Source: Anticarsia gemmatalis (taxonomy: Eukaryota > Arthropoda > Insecta > Lepidoptera > Erebidae). From it: a DNA stretch of 64,000 nucleotides. Of the stretch, positions 48,988-57,661 are shown piece by piece (position 1 is the first letter of the stretch; the number at the start of each line of letters is the position of its first letter). The notes beneath the pieces were generated by a model. That model was not told where the DNA came from. It worked only from the letters and a program-made list of their open reading frames with translations, and did not search any database. The position numbers were made by a program, and so were the translations under genes. The DNA lies in NCBI RefSeq assembly GCF_050436995.1, contig NC_134764.1, positions 1,426,001-1,490,000 on the forward strand, given 5' to 3'.

Positions 48988-49701
48988 TAAAGGTTTTCAT
49001 TCAAACATTTGTTTTCTTTTTCTTTTTATGAATCTTCTGCGATTACATTTCGAAAATTCTTTATTTTTGCTGAAGCATACTACTTCGAAGTTGAGTCGAG
49101 ATCTGATGATGGAGTCATTTGGGAATCGAGGGAACTTTCACAAATTGTAGTGTCAACTAGGATTTCGATTAGTTTTTCAGAAGTAAATTGAAAATTATTG
49201 TCATGGAATTCTCATTATCGGACGGTGACTTGATGAGAGACCATATTATATGATATTGGAAGTGATACCTACAGTACAAAAGTGTTATAAAGAGATCTTC
49301 ACTAAATTTTTTTCGTCGTTCAAGCTCAACTTGTTTATGGAATAGAATAGAACTTATTTGCATATAATGTAGGTACATAGTGGTGGTATAAAAATACATA
49401 AAAAGATCCGTACATGTTGTCGCACTGTGACGTACAAATATTATTAATTATTTGATATCAATCATCTTATAATAATCAATCAATATATAATCAATCACTT
49501 ATAAACACTAATCCTCGCTATACAACTATAAGAATAATTTTATTTATTCGAATATTTCAAATTAATATTTTATGTACATTATGATTACTTCAAAAAATTC
49601 TGATAAAGAATAAAATGACTTTTTCAATAGCCATTTTTTTTACCTTTTCGCAGAAGCTAGCCAAGGCAGGCATATTTTTAACGTCTTTATTTTATTAAAT
49701 A

Positions 49702-49961
49702 CTAGCTGACCCGCGCAACTTCGTTTGCGTCACCTAAGAGAACGGGCCAAAATTTTCCCCGTTTTTGAAACATTTTTCGTTGCTACTCCGCTCCTAATGA
49801 CCGTAGCGTGATGTTATATAGCCTATAGCCTTCCTCGATAAATGGGCTATCTAACTCTGAAAGAATTTTTCAAATCGGACCAGTAGTTCCTAAGATTAGC
49901 GCGTTCAAACAAACAAACAAACAAACAAACTCTTCAGCTTTATTATATTATTAGTATAGAT
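49702..49961 (+). repeat. Dispersed lepidopteran element, copy 5 of 6
   Basis: It starts CTAGCTGACCCGCG and ends CTCTTCAGCTTTATTATATTA with a short AAAC tail. It is inserted between D and E and is one reason this spacer is longer than the others. Confidence 0.85.
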
Positions 49962-50405
49962 ACATATATCCACACATTATACCTATAGGAACTTTTTACA
50001 CACATTGTTGTTCCAGGAATTCTAGGATTTTTTGTTAAGGCAATCCTACTTTGGTTTCTAGTATTTCTAGGATATAAGTTTTTCGCTGTTTTAAAACAAT
50101 CAGGATATAATTTCTATATAATACATATTATATATCTTGTCCGGTCCCACTCCCATGGTTATTAGTTCGGGTCCGATGAAAGTAAACTATGCAAATACTC
50201 TTTCAGAGTGGGTCTTAGTAAGTAACAAAAGTAAGTAATACGAAAATATATTTTATGAAAAACCACCTCCAAAAGGAATAAAAATAATATACATTGATCT
50301 ATTTAGAATCGTCGTCCAAGGAAAAAAGACACACGTATAGGAATACAATAATACCTAATTAAATCTATGTTATAAATATGAAATCCGCGACAACCCATCA
50401 TAGTC

Positions 50406-50547
50406 CGGTATATGTGAAGCTACGGCCATATTACTCGCTAAAGAAGGAACTAACATAATCAATAATCATAGTAGACTACAATGAAAAAACAGCAAAGAAA
50501 AGTGGAGAAAAAAGCAATTTTGGTTATATAGTGCGGTGAAAGCAGAT
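50406..50547 (+). pseudogene. SDR pseudogene fragment 2 (G/H type), between D and E
   Basis: GTGAAGCTACGGCCATATTA, CTCGCTAAAGAAGGAACTAA, AATCATAGTAGACTACAATG, AAAACAGCAAAGAAAA and GGTGAAAGCAGAT match codons about 14-63 of G/H genes. A small insertion in the ATAATCAATAATCATAG part shifts the frame. It is truncated at the same places as fragments 1 and 3, so truncation came before the tandem duplication. Confidence 0.85.
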
Positions 50548-50607
50548 GGTTTTTGGATTTATACAAAATTTTAAATTCATATGAGTAGATATTATCATGA
50601 CGGTGAG

Positions 50608-50739
50608 TTATCTAAGATAAACTGATATTTCAGGACGGTCATAAATTAGGTCTTACTAACAGATAGTACTTTATATGCTTCTAAAAAATATTGCATAACG
50701 CAGTTGTGCTTCTACGGCTGAACGGGAAATAATACAATC
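50608..50739 (+). promoter_or_regulatory. Promoter of SDR gene E
   Basis: TTATCT (50608-50613) and AGATAA (50615-50620) are both full GATA sites here. TGATAT, TATATG at 50672, CGCAGTTGTG at the initiator position and the AATAATACAATC leader follow. Confidence 0.55.
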
Positions 50740-51489
50740 ATGAATTTTAAAGACAAAGTAGTTATAGTAACTGGCGGTAATGCTGGTATTGGAGCGACCA
50801 CCGCTGAGGAGTTTGCGAAAGAAGGTGCTAAAGTCGTCATCGTTGGACGAAACCAGGAAAATCTGAACAAAGTCCAGAAAAGTTGTGAAGATCTCGGAGC
50901 TACCGTTCTTTCTATCAAAGCTGATATCACCAAAGATGAAGAAGCGAAGTCAGTCATCGACCAGACTGTTGACAAGTTCGGTAAAATCGACGTACTCGTG
51001 AACAACGCTGGATTATTGAAAAAGGTTGGGATCCTCGACGCTGACTACATGCAAGCTTATGACGTCACCATGAACTTGAACATGCGAGCGCTGGCTTTAC
51101 TCACGAACTTGGCTGCTCCTCATATTGTAAAAACTAAAGGAAATATCGTGAACGTATCCAGTATTGCTGGCCGTTTAGTCGGCTCAACTCACTATTCGAC
51201 GTACAAACTATCAAAGGCAGCAGTGGACCATTTCACTCGGTGTATCGCACTTGAGTTAGCTGCTCATGGTGTCAGGGTGAATGCTGTCAGTCCTGGACCA
51301 GTTCCTACAGAGATCTTTGAGACTGCGGGTCTGAAGGGCAGATTGGATGATCTGAAGAGCTCAACTGCTTTGAGCAAGGCAGCTGAAACTAAGGAAGTGG
51401 CTGATATTATTTTATTCTTGGCAAGTGATAAGGCTGCTAGTGTGACTGGCTCTAACTACACTGTTGATAATGGTATGCTGTTGAAATAA
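50740..51489 (+). CDS. SDR gene E: FabG-like reductase, third tandem copy
   Basis: Complete intronless gene, 249 aa, starting MNFKDK where the sisters have MSFKDK. All SDR signatures are intact: TGGNAGIG, Arg37, NNAG at 88-91, Asn114, Ser141, Tyr155, Lys159, PGPV. Patch 1 reads RLVGST at 145-150, bringing in Arg145. Patch 2 reads TEIFETAGLKGRLDDLKSS, with SKAAETKE after it. The rest is almost the same as C. AATAAA lies at 51568. NADP-linked oxidoreductase with unknown substrate. Confidence 0.95.
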   Translation: MNFKDKVVIVTGGNAGIGATTAEEFAKEGAKVVIVGRNQENLNKVQKSCEDLGATVLSIKADITKDEEAKSVIDQTVDKFGKIDVLVNNAGLLKKVGILDADYMQAYDVTMNLNMRALALLTNLAAPHIVKTKGNIVNVSSIAGRLVGSTHYSTYKLSKAAVDHFTRCIALELAAHGVRVNAVSPGPVPTEIFETAGLKGRLDDLKSSTALSKAAETKEVADIILFLASDKAASVTGSNYTVDNGMLLK

Positions 51490-51567
51490 TTTAGGGTTTT
51501 TCTCTCAATATTAATAATAATAGTGGTTCTTTAGTGTAATTCGTATTGCAGTGTCAAAAATGTCTGA

Positions 51568-51573
51568 AATAAA
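51568..51573 (+). terminator. Polyadenylation signal of SDR gene E
   Basis: AATAAA 79 bp after the stop codon, in the same context as behind C (TGAAATAAATCAATGAT). Confidence 0.6.
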
Positions 51574-52014
51574 TCAATGATTTGATTTAAAAAATCTGTT
51601 TTTATTTTTAACCGTCTTCACAAAAACAGAAGGTTATTAGTTCACCACGAACTTTTATATGTATGTTCTCCGATTAGATTTCAAAAAATCTTCACACAAT
51701 TTTCTTTGTTGTTCAGGGTCAACTTTTATATCCTATTTCTCAGGTGGTCCCTCTCCCATGGTCATCAGGTGAATGTAACCTGTACTAATGGTGGTTCAGA
51801 TTGGCTCTTGTATATTATTATACCACCCCAATCATATATACTTATTATAAACAACACAACTTAAAAGCTATAGATAGAATATTTTGAAATATAGAATTAG
51901 CCGCCTTCAAAGAATAGAAAATATAAAATTAATCATTATCACGCTTGGAGTTGCTCTCAGTCAAGATAAAAAGACAATACTCGTATAGTAATACGTTAAT
52001 ACCCGCCATAATAC

Positions 52015-52142
52015 AAAGGTGAAGCTACAGCCATATCACTTGCCAAAGAAGGAATTAATCTAGTCATAGTAGTAACGAAGACACTGCAAAGAAACCTGCA
52101 AAAAATGCAAAGTATTTGATAGTACAGGGCTTACGGTGAAAG
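52015..52142 (+). pseudogene. SDR pseudogene fragment 3 (G/H type), left part
   Basis: AAAGGTGAAGCTACAGCCAT, ATCACTTGCCAAAGAAGGAA, CTAGTCATAGTAGT and AAAATGCAAAGTATTTGATA match the same codons as fragments 1 and 2. The frame is broken by a short deletion after GTCATAGTAG. The fragment is cut by a 5S-like SINE and resumes at about 52495 (CTTACGGTAAAAGCAGATG). Confidence 0.85.
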
Positions 52143-52494
52143 AGGAGCTCGTGGTTAAGTTAACATCAGCCGCGCGGATCGATCTCTGAGGTTAAGCCAT
52201 GCTTGCCTAGATTTATCTGTGGAAGGGTGACCAACTTATACATATTATCGAGGCCCTCCGTGTTTCGGAAAGCACGTTAAATTGTGGATCCCGGCTGTCA
52301 TTTTCGCAAATCTTTCACAGTCGTTAACAGTAGTCAGAAGCTTGAAAGTCTGACAACCAGTCTGACTGTAGGGTATCATGTTATACCCCAAGTAACTGGG
52401 TTGTGAAAGTCAGATTGTCTGGTATTCAGCTGCATCCGGTGAGACTGGAAGCCGACTCCAACATAGCTTGGAAAAAAGGCTAAGCTGATATAGT
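52143..52494 (+). mobile_element. 5S-rRNA-like SINE (SINE3 type) inside SDR pseudogene 3
   Basis: The head has GGATCGATCTCTGAGGTTAAGC and, about 20 bp on, GTGGAAGGGTGACC. These match box A (52189-52200) and box C (about 52219-52234) of the 5S rRNA internal promoter in order and spacing. A tail of about 250 bp follows and ends GGAAAAAAGGCTAAGCTGAT. The insertion is flanked by GCTTACGGTGAAAG (52129-52142) and GCTTACGGTAAAAG (52495-52508), a 14-bp target-site duplication with one mismatch. A second member lies at 36786-37072. Confidence 0.8.
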
Positions 52495-52514
52495 GCTTAC
52501 GGTAAAAGCAGATG
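52495..52514 (+). pseudogene. SDR pseudogene fragment 3, right part
   Basis: GTAAAAGCAGATG continues the match to gene G/H (GTTAAAGCAGAT) after the SINE. The first 14 bp are the target-site duplication. Confidence 0.75.
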
Positions 52515-52579
52515 TTTTTTGCACTATTGCATAATAAAAAAAAATTGTATGTACATAATAATATTATCATGGAGGCGTG

Positions 52580-52711
52580 TTATCTACGATAAAGTGATAT
52601 TTCGGGACGGTCATAAATTAGGTCTAATTAACAGATAGCACTTTATATGCTCCTAAAAAATATTGCATAACGCAGTTGTGCTTCTACGGCTGAACGGAAA
52701 ATAATACAATC
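52580..52711 (+). promoter_or_regulatory. Promoter of SDR gene F
   Basis: TTATCT (52580-52585), CGATAAA, GTGATAT, TATATG at 52644, CGCAGTTGTG and the AATAATACAATC leader. It is closest to the promoter of E. Confidence 0.55.
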
Positions 52712-53461
52712 ATGAGTTTTAAAGACAAAGTAGTTATAGTAACTGGCGGTAATGCTGGTATTGGAGCGACCACCGCTGAGGAGTTTGCGAAAGAAGGTGC
52801 TAAAGTCGTCATCGTTGGAAGAAACCAGGAAAATCTGAACAAAGTCCAGAAAAGTTGTGAAGATCTCGGAGCTACCGTTCTGTCTATCAAAGCTGATATC
52901 ACCAAAGATGAAGAAGCGAAGTCAGTCATCGACCAGACTGTTGACAAGTTCGGTAAAATCGACATACTCGTGAACAACGCTGGATTATTGAAAAAGGTTG
53001 GGATCCTCGACGCTGACTACATGCAAGCTTATGACGTCACCATGAACCTGAATATGCGAGCGCTGGCTTTACTCACGAACTTAGCTGCTCCTCATATTGT
53101 GAAAACTAAAGGAAACATCGTGAATGTATCCAGTATCTCTGGTCGTCACGTCAGCGCATCACACCTTTCTACGTACAAACTATCGAAGGCTGCAGTGGAC
53201 CATTTCACTCGGTGTATAGCGCTTGAATTAGCTCCTCATGGTGTCAGAGCGAACATTGTCAGTCCTGGACCTGTTCCTACAGATATCTTTGAAACTGCTG
53301 GTCTGAAAGATTGGATTCATGATCTGAGGAGAGGGACTGCTTTGAACAAATTAGCTGAAACTAAGGAAGTGGCTGATATTATTCTATTCTTGGCAAGTGA
53401 TAAGGCTGCTAGTGTGACTGGCTCTAACTACACTGTTGATAATGGTATGCTGTTAAAATAA
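52712..53461 (+). CDS. SDR gene F: FabG-like reductase, fourth tandem copy
   Basis: Complete intronless gene, 249 aa, catalytic set intact (Asn114, Ser141, Tyr155, Lys159) with Arg37. It is the most changed of the four: SISGRHVSASHLSTYK replaces the SIAGSYVG form, so the residue three before the catalytic Tyr is Leu, not Tyr. VRANIVSPGP replaces VRVNAVSPGP, and the lid reads TDIFETAGLKDWIHDLRRG with Trp and His. The first 140 residues are as in C and E except for one Val to Ile. AATAAA lies at 53543. Probably NADP-linked, with a substrate pocket unlike its sisters. Confidence 0.95.
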   Translation: MSFKDKVVIVTGGNAGIGATTAEEFAKEGAKVVIVGRNQENLNKVQKSCEDLGATVLSIKADITKDEEAKSVIDQTVDKFGKIDILVNNAGLLKKVGILDADYMQAYDVTMNLNMRALALLTNLAAPHIVKTKGNIVNVSSISGRHVSASHLSTYKLSKAAVDHFTRCIALELAPHGVRANIVSPGPVPTDIFETAGLKDWIHDLRRGTALNKLAETKEVADIILFLASDKAASVTGSNYTVDNGMLLK

Positions 53462-53542
53462 ATAATGCAAAAATAAAGGTTTTCTTTCAAGATTTATATT
53501 AATAGTGAACTGTTTGTGCTTCTGCGTGTCAAAACCGTCAGA

Positions 53543-53548
53543 AATAAA
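53543..53548 (+). terminator. Polyadenylation signal of SDR gene F
   Basis: AATAAA 82 bp after the stop codon. Confidence 0.6.
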
Positions 53549-54519
53549 TAAGTCATTGCATTTAAAGTGTTGTTTTATTTTAATAAACTACAGACACGCA
53601 AAAGATACTGTCGAGTGTCGATTGTCTTATTATTCTTGTGATGATAAATATGAGACGCACATTTTCACGTAGTAGGTATATTGCAGAAAAAATCATTTAA
53701 CGCTTTAATGCAAATTGTTCCAAATAGGGAGAGTATTAGCACCATTCCGTTTTTTATGTGATTTGATGTCTACATAAATAAAAAGATTATTTTATAAGTC
53801 CTACTACCGATCGTTTCCATACTATACCAGTCAACCATTTGAGTGTTGCATAGAATAAAACAATAGGCGCTCAAATAACCCTCTAGCCTGCATTGCAGAT
53901 ATAATTATTTGGTGATTTTTTTAAGATTAGCGACGATACCTCAACACTTTTGCGTAAACATACAAATGCATAAGAGCTGTAAAAACAAAATGCTCTTGCA
54001 ATTTGTTTTTACAGAGTCTTTTCTAAGAGAAGAAACAGCTAGAACATTGTTGTTTGTTGTAGTCGTACGTAAAGTTTGTTTATCAAAAGTTTAAAAAAAT
54101 ATTTTTGTACAATGCTGTACTACTGATGGTCAGTCAGTCAGTCAGCCAGTCCGTCAGTAGATCTGAACGAAGATTGATAAAAAATACTTTCTTCCAAAAT
54201 CTTTTCCCTTTGAGTGGAGACTCATTTATACGCGAGTAGACTCACGGGCCAACTAGTTATAGTATGTGCTAGACTGTGCAGTAAAATCGTTACGTGATTA
54301 ATAGCAGTTATAGTTAAGTTTCTCTATACCCTATACTTATTGTATCCACTTCGACTCAAGAGCGCCATCATTTAAAACGATTTCTAATATATTCATTACT
54401 ATAACTGTATAAATACTTGCAATATAGCTTGTAGTAGATTGTTTTCTTTTCCAATAAATACGCTCAATTTTTGATAACGTAAATAAATCGTAAAATCCTT
54501 CAGTATTTCTGATAACACC
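53549..54519. other. Intergenic between F and the fold-back element
   Basis: No gene seen. A CAGT microsatellite lies at 54128-54155. TATAAATAC at about 54411 resembles a TATA box and might be the original promoter of G, now separated from it by the fold-back element. Confidence 0.4.
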
Positions 54520-56322
54520 GCACAGTGTGTTATAAACCCTATTTTTGTTTCGTCATCTTTTTATTGAATTAATCGATAGAGTATACCATTCTGAGGATTA
54601 GAGTAAAACTCCGGGCTCGCTAAGACTTGTACTTTTTTCGTTATTCAGTGTCAAAGTTCCGGAATATCCGACTATTGAAACACGAAAAAAAGTTTATTAC
54701 AATTTAACGGAAGTACTTATTCCAGAATTTATTTATTCTATCGAAAGAAGATATAATAGCCGACCATTCCACCAATTCCTGAAGTTTTAGCATGAATAGG
54801 TCGAGAGATATGATTTTTTTTCTCATTTTTCGTTTTTATTTTTTTATTCATCTAAACCACCGTAGTAGGTGGTCATTCCTACATCAAAAACTTGCTAATA
54901 CTTTCTTTTATTTGCAGTATTAGTTCTAAAACCTAACTCGCTGGTTTCCAGGAGATATTTGAAAGTTTAGTAATATCCGAAATATCCGCACATAGGGCTG
55001 CCACTTCAATCAAAATTTAATAAATTTATTTTTATAAAGTTTTAGCTTTTATATCACGACCATAACAAGATATCATAATTTTGTGGCTTAAAATGGCAAA
55101 GATTAGGTAATTTTATAAAGGAAATTAAAAAACAAATTAAGAAATTGGTATGATGTTGATTGATACATTTATTTGGAATCTGTCTATAAATTCTAAATCA
55201 AAAGACTCAACTTATAGTAAATGAAAGAAAATCCTTTCCGATATCTCATAAGTATATCTATAAATCAACATTCAACATAAGTACTATTACCACATTTTGT
55301 TTTTTTTTTTCAAAATATTTTTAGTTAATTTATTTAATTTTACAATTACTTTTTAAATGAATTTCATATTATTTTTTGATTTACAACAACTTTTTTTTTA
55401 AACAATTTTATTGTCATTTTTGTGGTATAACAATTTTAAGAATAATTTTTAATGTATTTTATATATCTACATGAATTATATACCTATCTATAATTTTAAA
55501 TCAAATTTTATCATGTATGTACATCAATTGTGTCGATTTTTTATTTAAAAAATACGATAAAATTATTTTCGTCAACAATTTATTTATTATAATTTATACA
55601 CATATTATGTAATTATATTTGTTGATTTTTTTTCTAAAAAGCAAAATAAATGGTTGTTCCATCTTGAGTTGGAACAATTTTAGGGGACTGAGCGCCAGTC
55701 AACCTTAATACCGCAATCGTACTCTGCACTTCAACAACCTCAGTAAGGCGTGACTGAGGTACGTCGTGCAGAACTACGGCCGGGGGGCTTGCCTTAACTT
55801 TTTTTTTCAAATAAAGGTTTATAATCTTATATAATTTTCGGATACTCGAAAGTGACAACCCTAAGTAAAATTTAAAATTTCAAATATCTCCTGGAAACCA
55901 ACGAGTTAGGTTTTAGAACTAATACTGCAAATAAAAGAAAGTATTAGCAATTTTTTGATGTAGGAATGACCACCTACTACGGTGGTTTAGATGAATAAAA
56001 AAATAAAAACGAAAAATGAGAAAAAAATTCATATCTCTCGACCTATTCATGCTAAAACTTCAGGAATTGGTGGAATGGTCGGCTATTATATCTTCTTTCG
56101 ATAGAATAAATAAATTCTGGAATAAGTACTTCCGTTAAATTGTAATTAATTTTTTTTTGTTTTTCAATAGTCGGATATTCCGGAACTTTGACACTGAATA
56201 ACGAAAAAAGTACAAGTCTTAGCGAGCCCGGAGTTTTACTCTAATCCTCAGAATGGTATACTCTATCGATTAATTCAATAAAAAGATGACGAAACAAAAA
56301 TAGGGTTTATAACACACTGTGC
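54520..56322. mobile_element. 1.8-kb fold-back element with about 450-bp inverted arms
   Basis: The left arm (54520 to about 54975) and right arm (about 55870 to 56322) are inverted copies with few differences, and weaker similarity continues inward (AGGGCTGCCACTT against AGGGTTGTCACTT). The ends are GCACAGTGTGTTATAAACCC. ACC flanks both ends, which may be a 3-bp target duplication or chance. The centre of about 890 bp is extremely AT-rich apart from a patch at 55650-55800. Such long arms occur in fold-back and some MITE-like DNA elements. No transposase was recognised. It ends 25 bp before the start codon of gene G. Confidence 0.85.
55634..55858 (-). CDS. Unknown 74-aa frame inside the fold-back element
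   Basis: The frame lies between the arms, on the minus strand, and starts MSLSSIRKLYK. Its second half (from about ASPPAVVLHDVPQSRL to the end at TIYFAF) is GC-richer than everything around it and has a protein-like composition. I recognise no family. It could be the tail of a lost transposase, a captured host exon, or chance. There is no promoter or ribosome context that helps. Confidence 0.25.
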   Translation of the reverse strand: MSLSSIRKLYKIINLYLKKKVKASPPAVVLHDVPQSRLTEVVEVQSTIAVLRLTGAQSPKIVPTQDGTTIYFAF

Positions 56323-56347
56323 ACCGGACTGAGTGGTACTTGAAATT

Positions 56348-57100
56348 ATGAGTTTTGTAAATAAAGTTGTTTTGGTCACGGGAGCCGGGTCCGGAATAGG
56401 CGAAGCTACAGCTATTCTCTTTGCTAAAGAAGGAGCTACCGTAGTAATAGTAGATCGGAACGAAGAAACTGCAAATAAAACTGCTGAAAAATGCAAAGAA
56501 TTTGGTAACAAAGTGCTCGTTATTAAAACAAATGTAACAAAAGACGATGAAGCCAAAAACGCTATAGAAACTACAATCAAGACTTTTGGAAAACTAGACG
56601 TGCTGATCAACAATGCAGGTATTGCAAAAATAGTTAGTATTTTATCTGGAAAAATAATGGAATCTTACGATGAAGTGATGAATACGAATCTACGTTCTGT
56701 GGTTCTATTGACAAGTTTGGCTGCTCCGTACTTGGTTAAAACTAAAGGATGTATAGTGAATACGTGTAGTGTAACTGGTGTGGCTGAACGGACTGGGAGT
56801 GAGTACCCTATATACGCTGTGTCAAAGGCTGGTATAGCCAGTTTCACTCGTCTATCGGCTATAGAGCTAGCCCCATCAGGTGTTAGAGTAAATGCAGTGA
56901 GCCCAGGTCCTGTGATAACAAATTTGCTAACAAATTCTGGAGTCGAAATGACCTTTGATGAAAGTCCTGCGACAACCGTTTTAAACAGAGTATCTGAGCC
57001 ACAAGAGATTGCTGATCTGATTGTGTATCTGGCTAGTGATAAGGCAAGAAGCATTACGGGCAGTAACTATGTGATAGATAACGGAATGAGTGTTGTATAA
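56348..57100 (+). CDS. SDR gene G: FabG-like dehydrogenase, NAD type
   Basis: Complete intronless gene, 250 aa from ATG at 56348. The in-frame codon at 56333 is GTG, and MSFVNK matches the start of its paralogues. TGAGSGIG at 11-18, then IVDRN with Asp36 at the end of beta 2, where A-F and I have Gly-Arg; Asp there favours NAD(H). NNAG at 88-91, Asn114, Ser141 (TCS), Tyr156 and Lys160 (YAVSK), PGPV at 186-189. The acidic residue after beta 3 (KAD in sisters) is Asn here (KTN). Its upstream region is the fold-back element, so its promoter has been replaced or moved. AATAAA at 57316. Substrate unknown. Confidence 0.95.
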   Translation: MSFVNKVVLVTGAGSGIGEATAILFAKEGATVVIVDRNEETANKTAEKCKEFGNKVLVIKTNVTKDDEAKNAIETTIKTFGKLDVLINNAGIAKIVSILSGKIMESYDEVMNTNLRSVVLLTSLAAPYLVKTKGCIVNTCSVTGVAERTGSEYPIYAVSKAGIASFTRLSAIELAPSGVRVNAVSPGPVITNLLTNSGVEMTFDESPATTVLNRVSEPQEIADLIVYLASDKARSITGSNYVIDNGMSVV

Positions 57101-57315
57101 TCTTATTTAATAATGTTAAACAAAATATATATGGCATTGTAAAGTTTAAGACCCAAATTTACTTGTGTTTACTTTCTCTCGTTATAATGTAGGATTATAC
57201 TGCATGTGCATGCGACATGATAGGTATGTGTGCATAACTTAATGCGCCAAAATTAATGATAATATCCTTGTAGTTCTATATCTCTACAATAATACCTATT
57301 TAAAAATCTTTGTTA

Positions 57316-57321
57316 AATAAA
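57316..57321 (+). terminator. Polyadenylation signal of SDR gene G
   Basis: AATAAA about 215 bp after the stop codon. It is the first exact signal seen. Confidence 0.45.
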
Positions 57322-57661
57322 CATCATAGTCACGATAATACTAATTATGTTATCTTGAACGCATATAAAAATAATATGCGAAATAAAAATATATACCACT
57401 TTAATAATATACTAATGTATTTTACTTTTTATAAGACTACTTACTGAATAACAGACAAACACACCTCTCAATAAATATTAACAACGCTGTCTTTTTATTG
57501 ATGGACAAAAAACATCATTGTTTGCTTAAACTATTATGTGAGGACGACGAGTAAACAGACGATTATTACATTTATTAGTGGGCTCTGATAGTGTGTATTC
57601 ACTTTCATTAAAGTCTCACAGTGTCGCCGATAACATTGAATACAGCAGTCCACAATTCAAA

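Noticed and set aside
56333..56347. Upstream GTG start of SDR G
   Set aside because: Non-ATG start; the ATG at 56348 matches the start of the whole family.
57578..57661. N-terminal extension of SDR H
   Set aside because: The first codon is GTG and there is no ATG before 57662. The extension has no likeness to the paralogues.
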